Of a DNA stretch of 64,000 nt, positions 1 to 11,014 are shown piece by piece (the first letter of the stretch is position 1; each line of letters opens with the position of its first letter). The DNA is taken from assembly GCF_016808095.1 (NCBI RefSeq), contig NC_068970.1, positions 25,402,501 to 25,466,500 of the forward strand, written 5' to 3'. Made by a program: the position numbers and the translations under genes. Source of the stretch: Vigna angularis (taxonomy: Eukaryota > Streptophyta > Magnoliopsida > Fabales > Fabaceae). The notes under the pieces were generated by a model. That model worked only from the letters and a program-made list of their open reading frames with translations. It ran no database searches and had not been told where the DNA came from.

Positions 1-429
1 ATGACATGGTGTGATGCTTTAAGATTTTATAGGAATGTGATGAATGAGCTAAGTGTGATATATTGTGTTTGTTAGTTTTCATGTGATTGTGCTTACAGTA
101 TTGGTAATGTTTATTGTGAATTATGATGTGTATGAATGAAATGATGAGATAGTTATTCATGTGGTGGTGATAACTTAATTTCAATACTCTCGTGTTGAAG
201 CTTATTAGACTCATTTAGCATAGTTGTTTTCTTTATTTTTCAATTTTAGCTTAGATTTGTATATCTTAAGAAGCCTTAAGTTTTGCGGGGTATCAACCTA
301 GCAGGATGCTATGCTGCTATGATGTTGAGTTGTCGGGTTGCTAAGTTGTTAAGATCGATCTATCGAGTTAACCTAAAGTTGTTGAATAAGCTTAGCCAGT
401 AGAGAAGAAGTTATACCTGCCGCAACCGG

Positions 430-1030
430 AATCGGGACGGGACGACGATCCAAAAAGAAAACGAGTTTTGAAAAAGAGAATTGGAGTCACCACCATAGTT
501 TTTTCTGGAAAACTGCGGAAAAACCATAAAATGATAAGGCATGGTCTACGAAAATGAGATTCTAGGTTCGAGAGTCGGTTACGCGTAGGAAAGGTATTAC
601 AACCCTACAACGCCTGCCCGAAGGCAGTACCTTTAACTAAATACGCGAATGTGATGTGGTTTTCAAAATGTTTAACTATCCCCTAAAATAAAACTCTAAA
701 GAAACAAAATATATTTTTTAGTTTTTTGGACCCGACAAGGATTGACCTCGCTCCTACGTATTCTCATTCAGAATGAGAAATCAGGGTTACGTAGTTCTTT
801 AAAAACTGTTTGAGAAGTTTGTTTGGAAATTGTTTGAAAATTTGTTTTGAAATGATTTTGGATTTTTGGGAAGTGAGCCTGACAAGGACTAGCCTTGCTC
901 ATACGTATCTCTACTTTTGATGGAGAATCAAGGATCACGTATTCTGGCTAAGAGATTGTTTGTTGTTTGAAAAAGCAGATGTTTTTAATTTTTGAAGATT
1001 TTATATATTTTTTTGGTATTTTTTACAAAA
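430..1030. mobile_element. Tat/Ogre-like LTR-retrotransposon remnant (non-coding part)
   Basis: This stretch carries wording I recognise from LTR/untranslated parts of legume Tat/Ogre-type Ty3/gypsy elements: a 'gagtcaccacc' segment, 'gagagtcggttacgcg' near 570, a 'ggtattacaaccctacaacgcc' type segment near 595, and two copies of a 'gacaaggattgacctcgctc' type block (730 and 880). No gag or pol coding remains. Bases 1-430 hold nothing I can identify. The family call rests on remembered sequence character, not on an alignment. Confidence 0.45.
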
Positions 1031-1370
1031 TTAAGAGGAAAGGTTTTTAGCACAAGGACGATGCGAGTGATCACACGTGTACTTAACCTTTAAAACATTT
1101 TTTGTTATTTTTTTATAAGAAAGAGAAAATGTTTCTAGCACAAGAACGACAAGAGCGGTCACACATGTGCTCAACCTTTAAAACATATTTTTGGTATTTT
1201 TTTTATAAAAGAGAAAATGTTTCTAGCACAAGAACGACACGAGCGGTCACACGTGTGCTTAACCTTTAAAACATATTTTTGGTATTTTTTTTATAAAAGA
1301 AAGAGAAAAGATTTTTAGCACAAGGACGATGCGAGCGATCACACGTGTGCTTAACCTTTAAAACATTTTT
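1031..1370. repeat. Tandem repeat A, about 4 units of 85-95 bp
   Basis: Units begin near 1031, 1124, 1208 and 1303. Each contains a 'tagcacaagRacgaY' core, a 'ggtcacacgtgtgct' type core and a 'cctttaaaacat' tail followed by a T-rich spacer. Tandem repeats of this kind are known in the untranslated regions of Tat/Ogre elements. The repeats are diverged from each other. Confidence 0.8.
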
Positions 1371-1380
1371 TTTGGAATAC

Positions 1381-1580
1381 TTGAGAGTATTGAGTGCTAG
1401 GCTGATGTGGACAATCGCACGAGTACTCATATCATTATTTAATTATTTAAGAAGATTTAAGAGTATTAAGTGCTAGGCTGATGCGGACGATCGCACGAGC
1501 ACTTATACCATTATTTAGTTATTTAGGAAAAGAATATTAAGTACTAGGCTGATGCGGGCGATCGCACGAGTACTCATACC
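1381..1580. repeat. Tandem repeat B, 3 units of about 74 bp
   Basis: Units near 1386, 1460 and 1535 share 'gtgctaggctgatgYgg' and 'gatcgcacgagtactca'. The block follows directly on repeat A and partly resembles it in the cgatc-gcac core, so A and B may share an origin. It lies in the same retroelement remnant. Confidence 0.8.
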
Positions 1581-1899
1581 TTTAAAACTTTATTTTTGTT
1601 ATTATTTTTTTTATCTATTTTTTTTTCATGTTTAAAATGCAACAAATAAACCAAGCCCAATAAATAAAAATAAAACACAAGATATAGGAATGTGGGTTAT
1701 CATACAAGGGGTTACATACAGTAAAAACTAATAACCAAACAAATAATGAAAATAGAGAAACAAAAGCCTAAAAATAAAGCAAGAGAAACAGTCCAACAAG
1801 AATAGGGGTGCAGAGATAAAAACCAGAGGTGCGGAGTAAAGTTTAGGCTCTTTTGGTTTTGGTCGGAATAGGCTTCAGCCCAAACAGAAGGGGGTGTGA
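1581..1899. other. No recognisable feature
   Basis: T-rich and A-rich DNA between the tandem repeats and the Mutator-like terminus at 1900. The open frame on the minus strand over 1712-1939 has no recognisable domain and runs across the transposon end, so I do not call it a gene. Confidence 0.5.
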
Positions 1900-2352
1900 G
1901 GGTGTTGCTCCCTCCACCACCACACCTTTCTCCCTCCACCTTCCCTTACTATTTTGCCCCTCAGTAAAATTTTATTTTTAAGGTTATTATTTTTTAATTT
2001 TACCCATTCACAACCTATTTCACTAATAACCTATTGTAATCCGGTGCATGAGTAAGATACTTTTCTTTCATTTTAACATTATACTTCTTCCTCTCTCGTC
2101 TGCGCTGTGAGATACTACAAGTGTGGTGGTGGAAAGAATTATCAAGCAATCTCCCTCTTGTGGTAGTGTAGTGTCACTCTCGTAGAGTGGTGCAGTGCGT
2201 GTGTGTGCTTCCTCCTCCAGGTGCGTACTTAAATAAACCTTCAAATAAAACCCTAAAATAAAAAACGAAACCTTTAAAACGGAGGTTACATCCTTCAACG
2301 GATGTCAACATCCGTTTAAGGTAAAACAGATTAAAAAGCGAAACCTTTAAAA

Positions 2353-2446
2353 ACGGAGGTGACATCCTTCAACGGATGTCAACATCCGTTGACATCCGTT
2401 TTACCTTAAATGGAGGTTGACATCCGTTGAAGGATGTCACCTCCGT
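2353..2446. repeat. Perfect 31-bp inverted repeat (hairpin)
   Basis: Bases 2353-2383 are the exact reverse complement of 2416-2446, with a 32-base loop. Each arm contains the repeated word 'catccttcaacggatgtca'. A partial further copy lies just upstream at 2280-2325. Such subterminal palindromes occur in CACTA and Mutator-like elements. Confidence 0.85.
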
Positions 2447-2628
2447 TTTAAAGGTTTTGTTTTTTATTTTAGGGGTTGTGTTTTTAGTTTATTTTTGTTT
2501 TGGAGATATTTTAATAATTTAATTTAAATGTTTTGATTTATTATTTTTGAATATAATTTTAATGTATTTTAATAATGTATATTTATATTAGTTTATATTT
2601 ATATTTTTGTTTGTTGTGGGAAGAAGGG

Positions 2629-4659
2629 GTCGACGTGTTTGATTCACATGTTCAGGAATAGTTTCGTTTGCGTGCAATGTTGTTTTGCACTATAAATGAT
2701 TTCCCAGCGTATGGAAACTTGAGCGGTTATAGTGTTAAAGGTCATTTTGCATGTCCCATATGTGAAGAAAACACTAGTTACCTTCAGTTAAAGCATGGTT
2801 AGAAGACAGTATATACAAGACATCGAAAATTCCTTCCTCGTAATCATCCTTATCGTAGATTGAAAAAAGCATTTAATGGAAGTGCTGAGGATGAGGTTGT
2901 GTGCAGACCCCGGAATGGTGAAGAGGTGTACAACGAAGTCAAAAACATTGACATTGTGTTTGGAAAACATCGTAAAACTACCTCTGCAAAAAACATTTGG
3001 AAGAAACGATCAATATTTTTTAAGCTTCCATATTGGTTTAAACTTGATGTTAGACATTGTATTGATGTGATGCACGTTGAAAAAAATGTTTGTGATAGTG
3101 TCATCGGAACTTTATTAAACGTCAAAGGGAAGAGCAAAGACGAAATAAAAGCACGACAAGATTTGGCTGACATGGGAATCCGATCTGAGTTACATCCACA
3201 GATAATAGGAAGACGCACCTATCTGCCCCCAACTTGTCACACACTTTCTAAAAAAGAAAAACAAAGTTTTTGTAACTGTTTAAGAAGTGTGAAGGTTCCA
3301 CAAGGTTATTCTTCAAATATTAGTAACCTGGTGTCTATGCAAGACTTAAAGCTAGTTGGTTTAAAGTCTCACGATTGTCATGTATTGATGCAACAATTGT
3401 TACCTGTTGTTATTCGAGGCGTATTACCTCCTTCTGTTAGGGGTATTTTGACACGTCTGAGTTTTTTCTTTAATGTCATTTGCAAGAAAGTTGTTGACCC
3501 TCGAGGTTTAGATGAATTGGAAAATGAGGGAATAAGACTACTATGTCAATTGGAGATGTATTTTCCACCTTCGTTTTTTGACATCATGGTACATTTGATT
3601 GTTCATCTAGTCAGAGAAATTCGATTATGTGGGCCGATCTTCTTAAGGTGGATGTACCCAGTTGAAAGATACATGAAGATCTTAAAGGGATATGTCAAGA
3701 ATCAGTATAGACCAGAAGCTTCAATCATAGAGTGATACGTTGCAGAAGAAGCCATTGAATTTTGTTCAAGTTATATGCCATCTTGTGAACCCGTGGGTCT
3801 TCCCAAGAGCAGTCATAAAGGAAAATGTGAAGGTAAGGGTGTTCGAGGTGTGAGAATTCAAAGTGTTAGCAAAAAAGAAATTGACCAAGCTCATTTGTAC
3901 GTCTTAAACAACATTGTTGATGTGATTCCTTACATTTCTGACCACGTTAATGAAATAAAGGCAACAAACCCAAAAATGAGTGAAAAATGGCATCTTAATG
4001 AACATGTGAAAACCTTCTTACAATGGTTTAACAAAAAGATTTATGTGACTCCACATGTTTCTGAAACTTTATTGAGGTTATCTTGTGGGCCGAACACGGA
4101 TGTCATTACATATGGTGGGTACTATATAAACAATATTTCTTTTCAGACAAAGGTAGAAGATGACAAAAGCAGAGTTCAAAATAGTGGCGTCACACTACAA
4201 GCTGAGGTTGTGCACTTTGCTAGTTCTAAAGACAAAAATCCAATCACAACATCCATCAGTTATTTTGGAATAATACAAGAAATATGGGAAGTTGATTACG
4301 TCACTTTTAGAGTCCTAGTTTTCAAGTGTAAATGGGTTGATATAAATTCTGGTGTCATGACAGACCTTGGTTTGACATTGGTAGACTTGAACAAGATGAA
4401 TTACACTGATGAACCATTTATCATGGCTAGTCAAGCACGACAAATATTCTACGTAAATGATCCAGCGAATAACAAATGGTTAGTGGTTTTAGAAGGAAAA
4501 AACATGCATGGACATGATGATGATGATTCTCTTGATATACTTGAGACAACATCTGTTGCATCTAGACCCACTGAAGACCCAGTTGATGACGTTGCCGATG
4601 TCATCCAGGCAATTCGTAGTGATCACAATGAAGGGATTTGGGAAAAAACAATATCTTAA
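2629..4659 (+). pseudogene. TNP2-type CACTA transposase, truncated, with stop codons
   Basis: The plus strand can be read as one frame from about 2629 to the stop at 4657-4659. It matches the C-terminal half of plant En/Spm TNP2 transposases: 'NDFPAYGNLSGYSVKGH' and 'CPICEE' near the start, then 'CIDVMHVEKNVCDS' at about 3058, a DUF4218 region over about 3220-3735, and a DUF4216 region over about 4140-4500 ('EVVHFAS', 'VFKCKWVD'). Three in-frame stops interrupt it: TAG at 2659, TAG at 2800 and TGA at 3733, the last within the usual 'SIIERYVAEEAIEF' segment. The N-terminal half is absent. In an active element this enzyme would bind and cut the termini; here it cannot be made. The family is certain; domain borders are approximate. 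Confidence 0.9.
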
Positions 4660-5546
4660 TAGGTTGATATTTTTGTTTTTTATTGACTTTATATGTATGT
4701 TCATCATAATTGAATTATTACTAACCTTGTATAATTTTTCAGGTATGTCGGCCTCAGACTCAGGATCGGGAAAGACCAGACGTGGTCGAGGCGTCACCCG
4801 AGTGGCAGATGTGACATCCGGACGTGTGGATGGTCGGAGGAGACATGTTGACATTGACCCCAGATCAGGTCATCCATCAGGGCCAAATGCTGATAGGTTT
4901 AGGAGTTATCTGGGTAAGTTAGCAAAAAGTCATGTCTCTATCCTTCATGCATGTTGGGATGACGTCCCAGAGGTCGACAAGAACCTCTTATGGCAAGATA
5001 TTCAGGTATGTTTATACTTCATGCAATTTGTGATATACTTATCTTTCATGTTTTATTATCAATAACATGTTTTTTTGTTTTGTTTTTGACAGCAACATTA
5101 TGATATTCCAAACACAATACAAATTAGAAAGAAAGTGTTATCGCATATAGCGATAAGATGGAGGGATTTCAAGACAAGGCTGATACAACATCTATGTCTT
5201 TGGAGACAGGCAACATGAAAATCCCTGTCAGCAATATACATTCACAAAGGAGGATTGGATGCAATTTTGTGCATCTAGAGAGTCTAAGGAATGGAAGGTA
5301 TGTTTCTTAACATCTGAAAATGTATTCATTGAGTTTTTATGATTTTACACTTATTTATATATACGGTTTCACAGGGTAAAAGGTTAGCCGCCCAAGAAAG
5401 ACAAAGGCTAAATGATGCACCACACTTGTTATCACGAGGTGGCTATGCAAAACTGGAAAAGAAACTTAGAAAGTCTAGAGCGGATGCCTTAGGACTTGAG
5501 TCGCCGGACCTAGCACCTGCACCTACTAGGTACGAGCTGTGGAAGG

Positions 5547-6871
5547 TGTTGAGACCTCGGCAAGTGTACCGAATCGTACAAGTAATAAACCGGTAAGTCC
5601 GGAAATCGTTTTCCCAAGAGATTTGTTTTGATTCACAGAATGATTAAAGTTTACTAATTTAGCGATTAATTTTACAACACAAGTAAGATTTGCATACAGA
5701 TGAAATTAAAGTGGTAAAAACAGATGAATTAAAGTTCACTGGGGTTGATTTTCAAGTTCATCACTCAAGTAATTTTTCTACTAACACAATTCCTCAAAAT
5801 TAAGCATCAACATCCTAGGCGCATGCAGTCCTGATCTCTCAGATGACCGTTCAGAATCATTCAAACTAAATCCTAATCTCTTAGATAATTCATTTATCAG
5901 ATTTGCCTTAATCACAATGTCACAGATGACTAAAAATTTCCTCCTATGTCTAGGACTCGAAATCCTTTAGCAGTTCTATCCTAGGTCCGCGGTCTCATAC
6001 ATTTCTCAATGATTTAACCGTTCAAATAGCTCAGATTCTCATCATAGGCATGAATAATAAAGATAGAACACAAAATTCATACAAGATCATGCATTAATAT
6101 AGAGATTACAAAGAGTTTCAGAAATGTACTCTCAACCCCAGTGAAATGGAGTTCTAGCTACACATATACATCATAGAAGCGATAAAGCATGGATTGGACG
6201 GTGGAAATTGGTGATTTTCCACCTTGGAAGCACCCAAAACGAGCTCTGCAGCGTCCTCTGGTCTCCTCCCCTCCAGACTTCTTCATTTCTGCCTCTGGAT
6301 CGCGTTTTTAAAGAGAAGTGTCGTAAGTGATTTTTCGCTGAGCGACGAACGTACGCTCGCTGGGCGAGCGTCCACTTTTCATCTTCGTTGGACGAACGTC
6401 CACAGCTTGCTGGGCGAGCACTCGCTGGATGAACGTCCACAGCTTGCTAGGCGAGCGTCCACTGTTAGTTCACGGGCGAGCGTTCGCTGGACGAACGTCC
6501 ACTTCTCGCTGGGCGAGCGTCCACTTGCTGGGTTTCTTGGCGGGACGAGCGTCGCTGGGCGACGAACGTTCGTTCGCTGGGCGACGAGCGTCCACTCGCT
6601 GGACGAGCGTCCGTTCGCTGGGCGAACGTCCGTTCTCGCTGGCTTGGTTATTTCATCCATCTGCTTCGGCCAATGACGCTCTCAAGTCTGTGATAGTATC
6701 CAATCCTTATTCTACTCCGAAATAAGCAAACAAAAGCATCAAAACACACTTAAACAATCAAAACTACATTTAAATCAACAATTATATACTTTTCATGAGA
6801 ATTAACACTTAAACTTATTCAAAAGCACAACAATTTAAGGAACAAAAAACAAGTAAAATTTACACCTATCA
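5547..6871 (-). repeat. 3' LTR of the Athila element (1325 bp)
   Basis: On the plus strand it runs from TGTTGAGACC to CACCTATCA. On the coding strand it therefore starts TGATAGGTG and ends GGTCTCAACA. It is nearly identical to 11015-12438 apart from about a dozen substitutions and 99 bp fewer of GC-rich minisatellite. The flanking GAAGG is at 5542-5546. Confidence 0.95.
6336..6641. repeat. GC-rich minisatellite in the 3' LTR
   Basis: Degenerate units of about 16-20 bp built on 'cgctgggcgagcgtcc', sometimes as 'cgctggacgaacgtcc'. The block is strongly GC-rich within an AT-rich LTR. It leaves open frames on both strands with low-complexity translations, which I regard as artefacts. Confidence 0.9.
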
Positions 6872-6884
6872 AACTCCCCCAAAC
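6872..6884 (-). other. Polypurine tract of the Athila element
   Basis: On the minus strand the bases read 'agtttgggggagtt', directly before the LTR start TGATAGG. This is the expected site for plus-strand DNA priming. Confidence 0.85.
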
Positions 6885-7392
6885 TTATATATTTTCATGT
6901 CCTCATGAAAATAAACAATATCAACAGAAAAACGAACCCAACAAAGCAATTAGTATTCCATCACATAATCTCTGTCACTAAAGTAAGGATTGTACCTACA
7001 CCTCCAAATATTCAGATCAAATGTTATAACTTCTATATTAACAAGTTCTTGAATCCAAAATGATAAGACAACCAGAAAAAGAATAGTACAAATGTGCTCA
7101 ATCAGTGTTTACCTCAACCTGCAAGTGTTTACACTCAAATTCACGCTCAAAGTGTCATCAACTACTTCATCAACTTTTGCAAGTCATCTCATATACAATT
7201 CAAACATTCTGATTTAAATCAAAAGGACTTTCTCAGGTTATAAGTTGGCTTGGCTAGAAGAAACATGGTTTTACAGGGAAACAAAACAACACTAAAGAAG
7301 AGGAGAACAAGAACATAACAACATTGAAACTTTATTTATCAACTTCCTCTTCATTCATCACATAACACATTTTTTGAATTTTTCTCTAACTT

Positions 7393-7448
<56 letters not shown>

Positions 7449-8130
7449 TTTTTTTTTTTCAGATTGTTTTTCATCAGTTTAAGACTCAACTCATTATGAT
7501 TTCCCCCAAACTTAATTTCTACCTATATCTTGACAAATATGTTTCTTGTTCTCTTCTTCTAGAGTGTTGGATAAGGTAGATTGTTCTGTAAGAAGCTTAG
7601 GGTTCACAACAAATATATATAAGGCTCAAACAAGATAACAATGGATGGATATTCACATATGGGTAGTCATCTGGCCAAGTAGTTAATTTCAAAACAAACA
7701 ACTGCCTTTCTCATTTCTAAACCAGAATGCGTCTGTAATAATAAGAATTATGCAAAAACCAAATTCATAGCAATAACAACTTCTCACTTGCTTTCAAAAT
7801 TGTCTCAGTACACTCAGATATTCAACTTCTGGGTCACAATCAATCAGATTCAAGAATAAATCATATATAATCATAACACAAGTTCTAAAACTCAGATTTT
7901 GCAATAACAATCCCACAATCATGCCAGTTATCATGGACAGAATTCGAAATTCAAATTCAAAATTCAAACACACATTTCACAATCAAATCATTGCAGAAAC
8001 TTAATTCAATCCACACAACCAAACAGATTCAGATTCAATCCACACAACCAAAATAACTGAAAACATAAAATAGAGTTAGAAAGCTGGGTTGCCTCCCAGT
8101 AAGGGCTTGTTTAACGTCTTTAGCTTGACA
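6885..8130 (-). other. Athila 3' untranslated region (no gene)
   Basis: Non-coding DNA between the end of the gag-protease frame and the polypurine tract. It includes an (AT)n run at 7394-7446. No RT, RNase H, integrase or envelope-like coding sequence could be found here. The first 50 bases carry the sequence usually found just behind Athila pol genes. Confidence 0.75.
7394..7446. repeat. (AT)n microsatellite
   Basis: About 53 bp of uninterrupted AT dinucleotides followed by a T run, inside the Athila untranslated region. Confidence 0.98.
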
Positions 8131-10833
8131 CTAAGAAGCTCTCTGTGGTTGAGCCAACGGTTTGAAATCATCCTTCATGAATATTATATGCATGGAATAA
8201 GAAGAAGGACTTATTCCTTTCAGATCAGAATTTGACCAACCTACAGCTCCTTTGTCCACTTTCAAGAATTCGGTTAACTTTTCTCCCTCCAGAGTGGATA
8301 CAGCATTGCTGATGATCACAGGTTTATTGTCATCTTTGTCAAGAAAATCATACTTCAAATGTGAAAGTAGCAACTTCAAGTCCAGCTTCTTTTCTTTTAT
8401 CTCTTTTTCATCAGATGGAATCTCCTTCAAAGCATCTAGACTCTGTATACATTCATCAATTAACTTCTCTTCATCTACAAGTAAAAATTCACAAGCATCA
8501 ACAAGAGTTCTTTCAAGAGGTGATGATATGTGCATCGTCTTCTGTGCCATCATGCAGACTTCCTCAAGTTCATCAGTTTGAAAGCATGTATCTTCATCAT
8601 TTGGGTGAGACATTGCTTCAAAAACATTGAAATTTACTTCTTCATTCTCAACTCTCAATTTAAGCTTTCCATCATCAACATCAATCAATACTCGAGCAGT
8701 CTTCATGAATGGCCTTCCCAAAATCAAAGGAATTTCTTTATCCTCTTCCATTTCCATGACAACAAAATCCACAGGAAATAAGAATTTGTCTACCTTTACC
8801 AGAACATCTTCTACTACTCCATGCGGATATTTGATCGATCTGTCTGCCAATTGTAGAGCCATGCGTGTGGGCTTCAACTCTAATTCTCCAATCTTCTTAA
8901 ACATTGACAGAGGCATAAGATTGATGCTGGCTCCAAGATCAATTAACGCCTTCCCAATAGCCAGTTTACCAATGGTGCATGGAATTGTAAAACTACCTGG
9001 ATCTTTAAACTTTGGTGGGAGCAACTTTTGAATGATAGCACTGCACTGGCCCTGTACTTCTATAGTTTCTTCCTCAATATACTTTCTCTTCTTTGTGAGC
9101 AAATCTTTCATGAATTTCGAGTAAGCAGGTATTTGTTTCAATGCTTCTGAGAATGGCATCTTGATTTCCAACTTCTTGAAAATATCAATGAAACGCTGGA
9201 ACTGTCTTTCCTTCTCCTTTCTAGAGGAAACCTTTGGATATGGAAGAGGTTTCTCATACATCTGTTCTTTCTTTTTCTCTCCCTCTCTCTCTTTTTCACT
9301 TTCTCTATCCTCTTTCTCTTCTTCTTCATCTCCCTGTTTACTCATCTTATCTTTTTCTTCACTCACTTTTTTCTCATTCTCTCTTTCTTCCAGCATTCTT
9401 CCAGATCTTGTAGTAATAACATTGCAGTCTTCCTTTGGATTTACTTCAGTGTTTGCCCCAAAGTCCTTCACTGGTTTTTCTTCCAACTTCTTAGCTAATT
9501 GACCCACCTGAATCTCCAAATTCCTAAGTGAGGCTTCTGTGCTTTTATGGTTGGAAATTGATACCTGCATATACTGCTGAAGAGTTTCTTCCAGTTTTGA
9601 AGTTCTTTCTGTCAGAGAAGGTTGTTGCTGAAAGTTCTGTGCAGGTGGTCTGTTGAAAGGAACAGCTTGTCCCATACTCGGATGAGGTCTCCATCCTTGA
9701 TTAAAACTTTGACGTTGATCATAGTTTGTCTGAAGACCTTGATTTCCCATATAATGTACTTCTTCATGAGACATGCTTTGCACTACACATTGACCATTAT
9801 TATGATCTCCTCCGCACAATTGACAACTCTGAACCATCTGATGTTGAAATTGAGAAACATTCTGCAGTTCTTTAGGTAGCTGAGATAACTTCTTCATTAA
9901 TGTCTCAAGTTGCTGAGTCATAATCTTGTTCTGAGCTAGTAAAGCATCTTGAGATTGAAGCTGAAGAACACCTTTTTGTTGAAATTGAGCTCTTTCACTC
10001 TGAACTTCATTATCATTTGCAGCCATGTTTTCAATCAGTTCATGTGCTTCTTCAGGCGTCTTCCATCTGATACTACCTCCAGCTGATGCATCTAACATTA
10101 ACTTTGTTTGGGATTTCAACCCTCCAAGAAACAGATTTAACATTGTAGGCTCATCAAATCCATGAGTAGGAGTTTTTCTCAGTAGGCCTTTGAATCTATC
10201 CCATGCTTGACCTAGAGTTTCATCAGCATCTTGTTGAAAAGACGAGATCTCCTGCTTTCCCTTATTGACTTTGGACTGAGGGAAGAACTTATTTAGAAAT
10301 TTAGCAACCACATCATCCCATACTGTCAGACTATTCTCTGGAAAGGAATTCAGCCACATTTTTGCATTACCAGCCAATGAGAATGGAAATAAGCTGAGTC
10401 GGATTGCTTCATCTGGAACCTGGTGAATCCTCACTGTATTACAGATCTCCATGAAAGTAGCCAAGTGAGTGTATGGATTCTCGTGGGATAATCCATGAAA
10501 CTGATTGTTCTGCACCAGATGAATAAGAGCTGGCTTCATCTCCATGTTAGCAGCATTCACCACTGGTCTTGCAATACTGTTGAAGTGCAGAGGTCCTGAG
10601 AAAGTATTATAATCTGCAAGAGTACGTCTTCCTTGCCCAGAACCTTCTCCAGTACGATTATCTTCCATTTCTTCTTTTTCTTGCCCAGATGAAAAGTCCA
10701 GAATTTCTTCAGAGATAACAGAGGATTCTCTACTTTGTCTTCTTCTTCTACTATTGTTCCTTCGAGCAGTTCTTTCAATTTCCGGATCAAAAAGTAGATT
10801 TTCAACCTGTTCTCTGCTTCTCATACAAAACAC
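8131..10833 (-). CDS. Athila gag-protease polyprotein, intact frame, 900 residues
   Basis: The protein has a basic N-terminus, a retrotransposon gag (capsid) domain at about residues 100-275, and a zinc-knuckle variant C-x2-C-x3-H-x4-C at residues 337-349. A Glu/Lys-rich linker follows at about 480-530. A retropepsin-type protease at about 595-745 has the catalytic motif IDLGAS (631-636; DLG in place of the more usual D-S/T-G) and the flap-side ILGRPF (704-709). The last 40 residues match the segment that leads into Athila RT ('GWSNSDLKGISP', 'QPQR'), then a stop follows, so RT is deleted. Gag would assemble virus-like particles in the cytoplasm. RT and integrase would have to come from a related complete element. 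The start at 10833 is the first ATG after the primer site. An intact frame of this length in a nested element suggests recent or selected mobility. Confidence 0.92.
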   Translation of the reverse strand: MFCMRSREQVENLLFDPEIERTARRNNSRRRRQSRESSVISEEILDFSSGQEKEEMEDNRTGEGSGQGRRTLADYNTFSGPLHFNSIARPVVNAANMEMKPALIHLVQNNQFHGLSHENPYTHLATFMEICNTVRIHQVPDEAIRLSLFPFSLAGNAKMWLNSFPENSLTVWDDVVAKFLNKFFPQSKVNKGKQEISSFQQDADETLGQAWDRFKGLLRKTPTHGFDEPTMLNLFLGGLKSQTKLMLDASAGGSIRWKTPEEAHELIENMAANDNEVQSERAQFQQKGVLQLQSQDALLAQNKIMTQQLETLMKKLSQLPKELQNVSQFQHQMVQSCQLCGGDHNNGQCVVQSMSHEEVHYMGNQGLQTNYDQRQSFNQGWRPHPSMGQAVPFNRPPAQNFQQQPSLTERTSKLEETLQQYMQVSISNHKSTEASLRNLEIQVGQLAKKLEEKPVKDFGANTEVNPKEDCNVITTRSGRMLEERENEKKVSEEKDKMSKQGDEEEEKEDRESEKEREGEKKKEQMYEKPLPYPKVSSRKEKERQFQRFIDIFKKLEIKMPFSEALKQIPAYSKFMKDLLTKKRKYIEEETIEVQGQCSAIIQKLLPPKFKDPGSFTIPCTIGKLAIGKALIDLGASINLMPLSMFKKIGELELKPTRMALQLADRSIKYPHGVVEDVLVKVDKFLFPVDFVVMEMEEDKEIPLILGRPFMKTARVLIDVDDGKLKLRVENEEVNFNVFEAMSHPNDEDTCFQTDELEEVCMMAQKTMHISSPLERTLVDACEFLLVDEEKLIDECIQSLDALKEIPSDEKEIKEKKLDLKLLLSHLKYDFLDKDDNKPVIISNAVSTLEGEKLTEFLKVDKGAVGWSNSDLKGISPSSYSMHIIFMKDDFKPLAQPQRAS

Positions 10834-10990
10834 AAACTAAGAAGAAACAATCCAAAAACACACAATTTCTACAGATGGATAACAATTATGCATAAAAATT
10901 CAAATACAGTCACAATAAACACTTAAAAAAAAATAACTAAAATCAACTAAACCAGATAAACAACAAACAATCAACGAAAACAAAAACAAA

Positions 10991-11008
10991 TCCCCGGCAA
11001 CGGCGCCA
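10991..11008 (-). other. Primer binding site, complementary to tRNA-Asp
   Basis: The minus strand reads TGGCGCCGTTGCCGGGGA six bases inside the 5' LTR. This matches the 3' end of plant tRNA-Asp, the primer known for Athila-lineage elements. Confidence 0.9.
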
Positions 11009-11014
11009 AAAACT

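Noticed and set aside
545..585. 'ggttcgagagtcgg' resembling a tRNA T-loop (also near 16430 and 43610)
   Set aside because: No acceptor stem or anticodon arm can be paired around it; it is retroelement sequence.
6171..6725. Overlapping open frames on both strands in the LTR minisatellite (also 11639-12292)
   Set aside because: They arise from a GC-rich tandem repeat with few stop codons; translations are repetitive, and the same frames occur in both LTRs.
8252..9502. Plus-strand frames opposite the Athila gag-protease
   Set aside because: Antisense shadows of the intact minus-strand frame.
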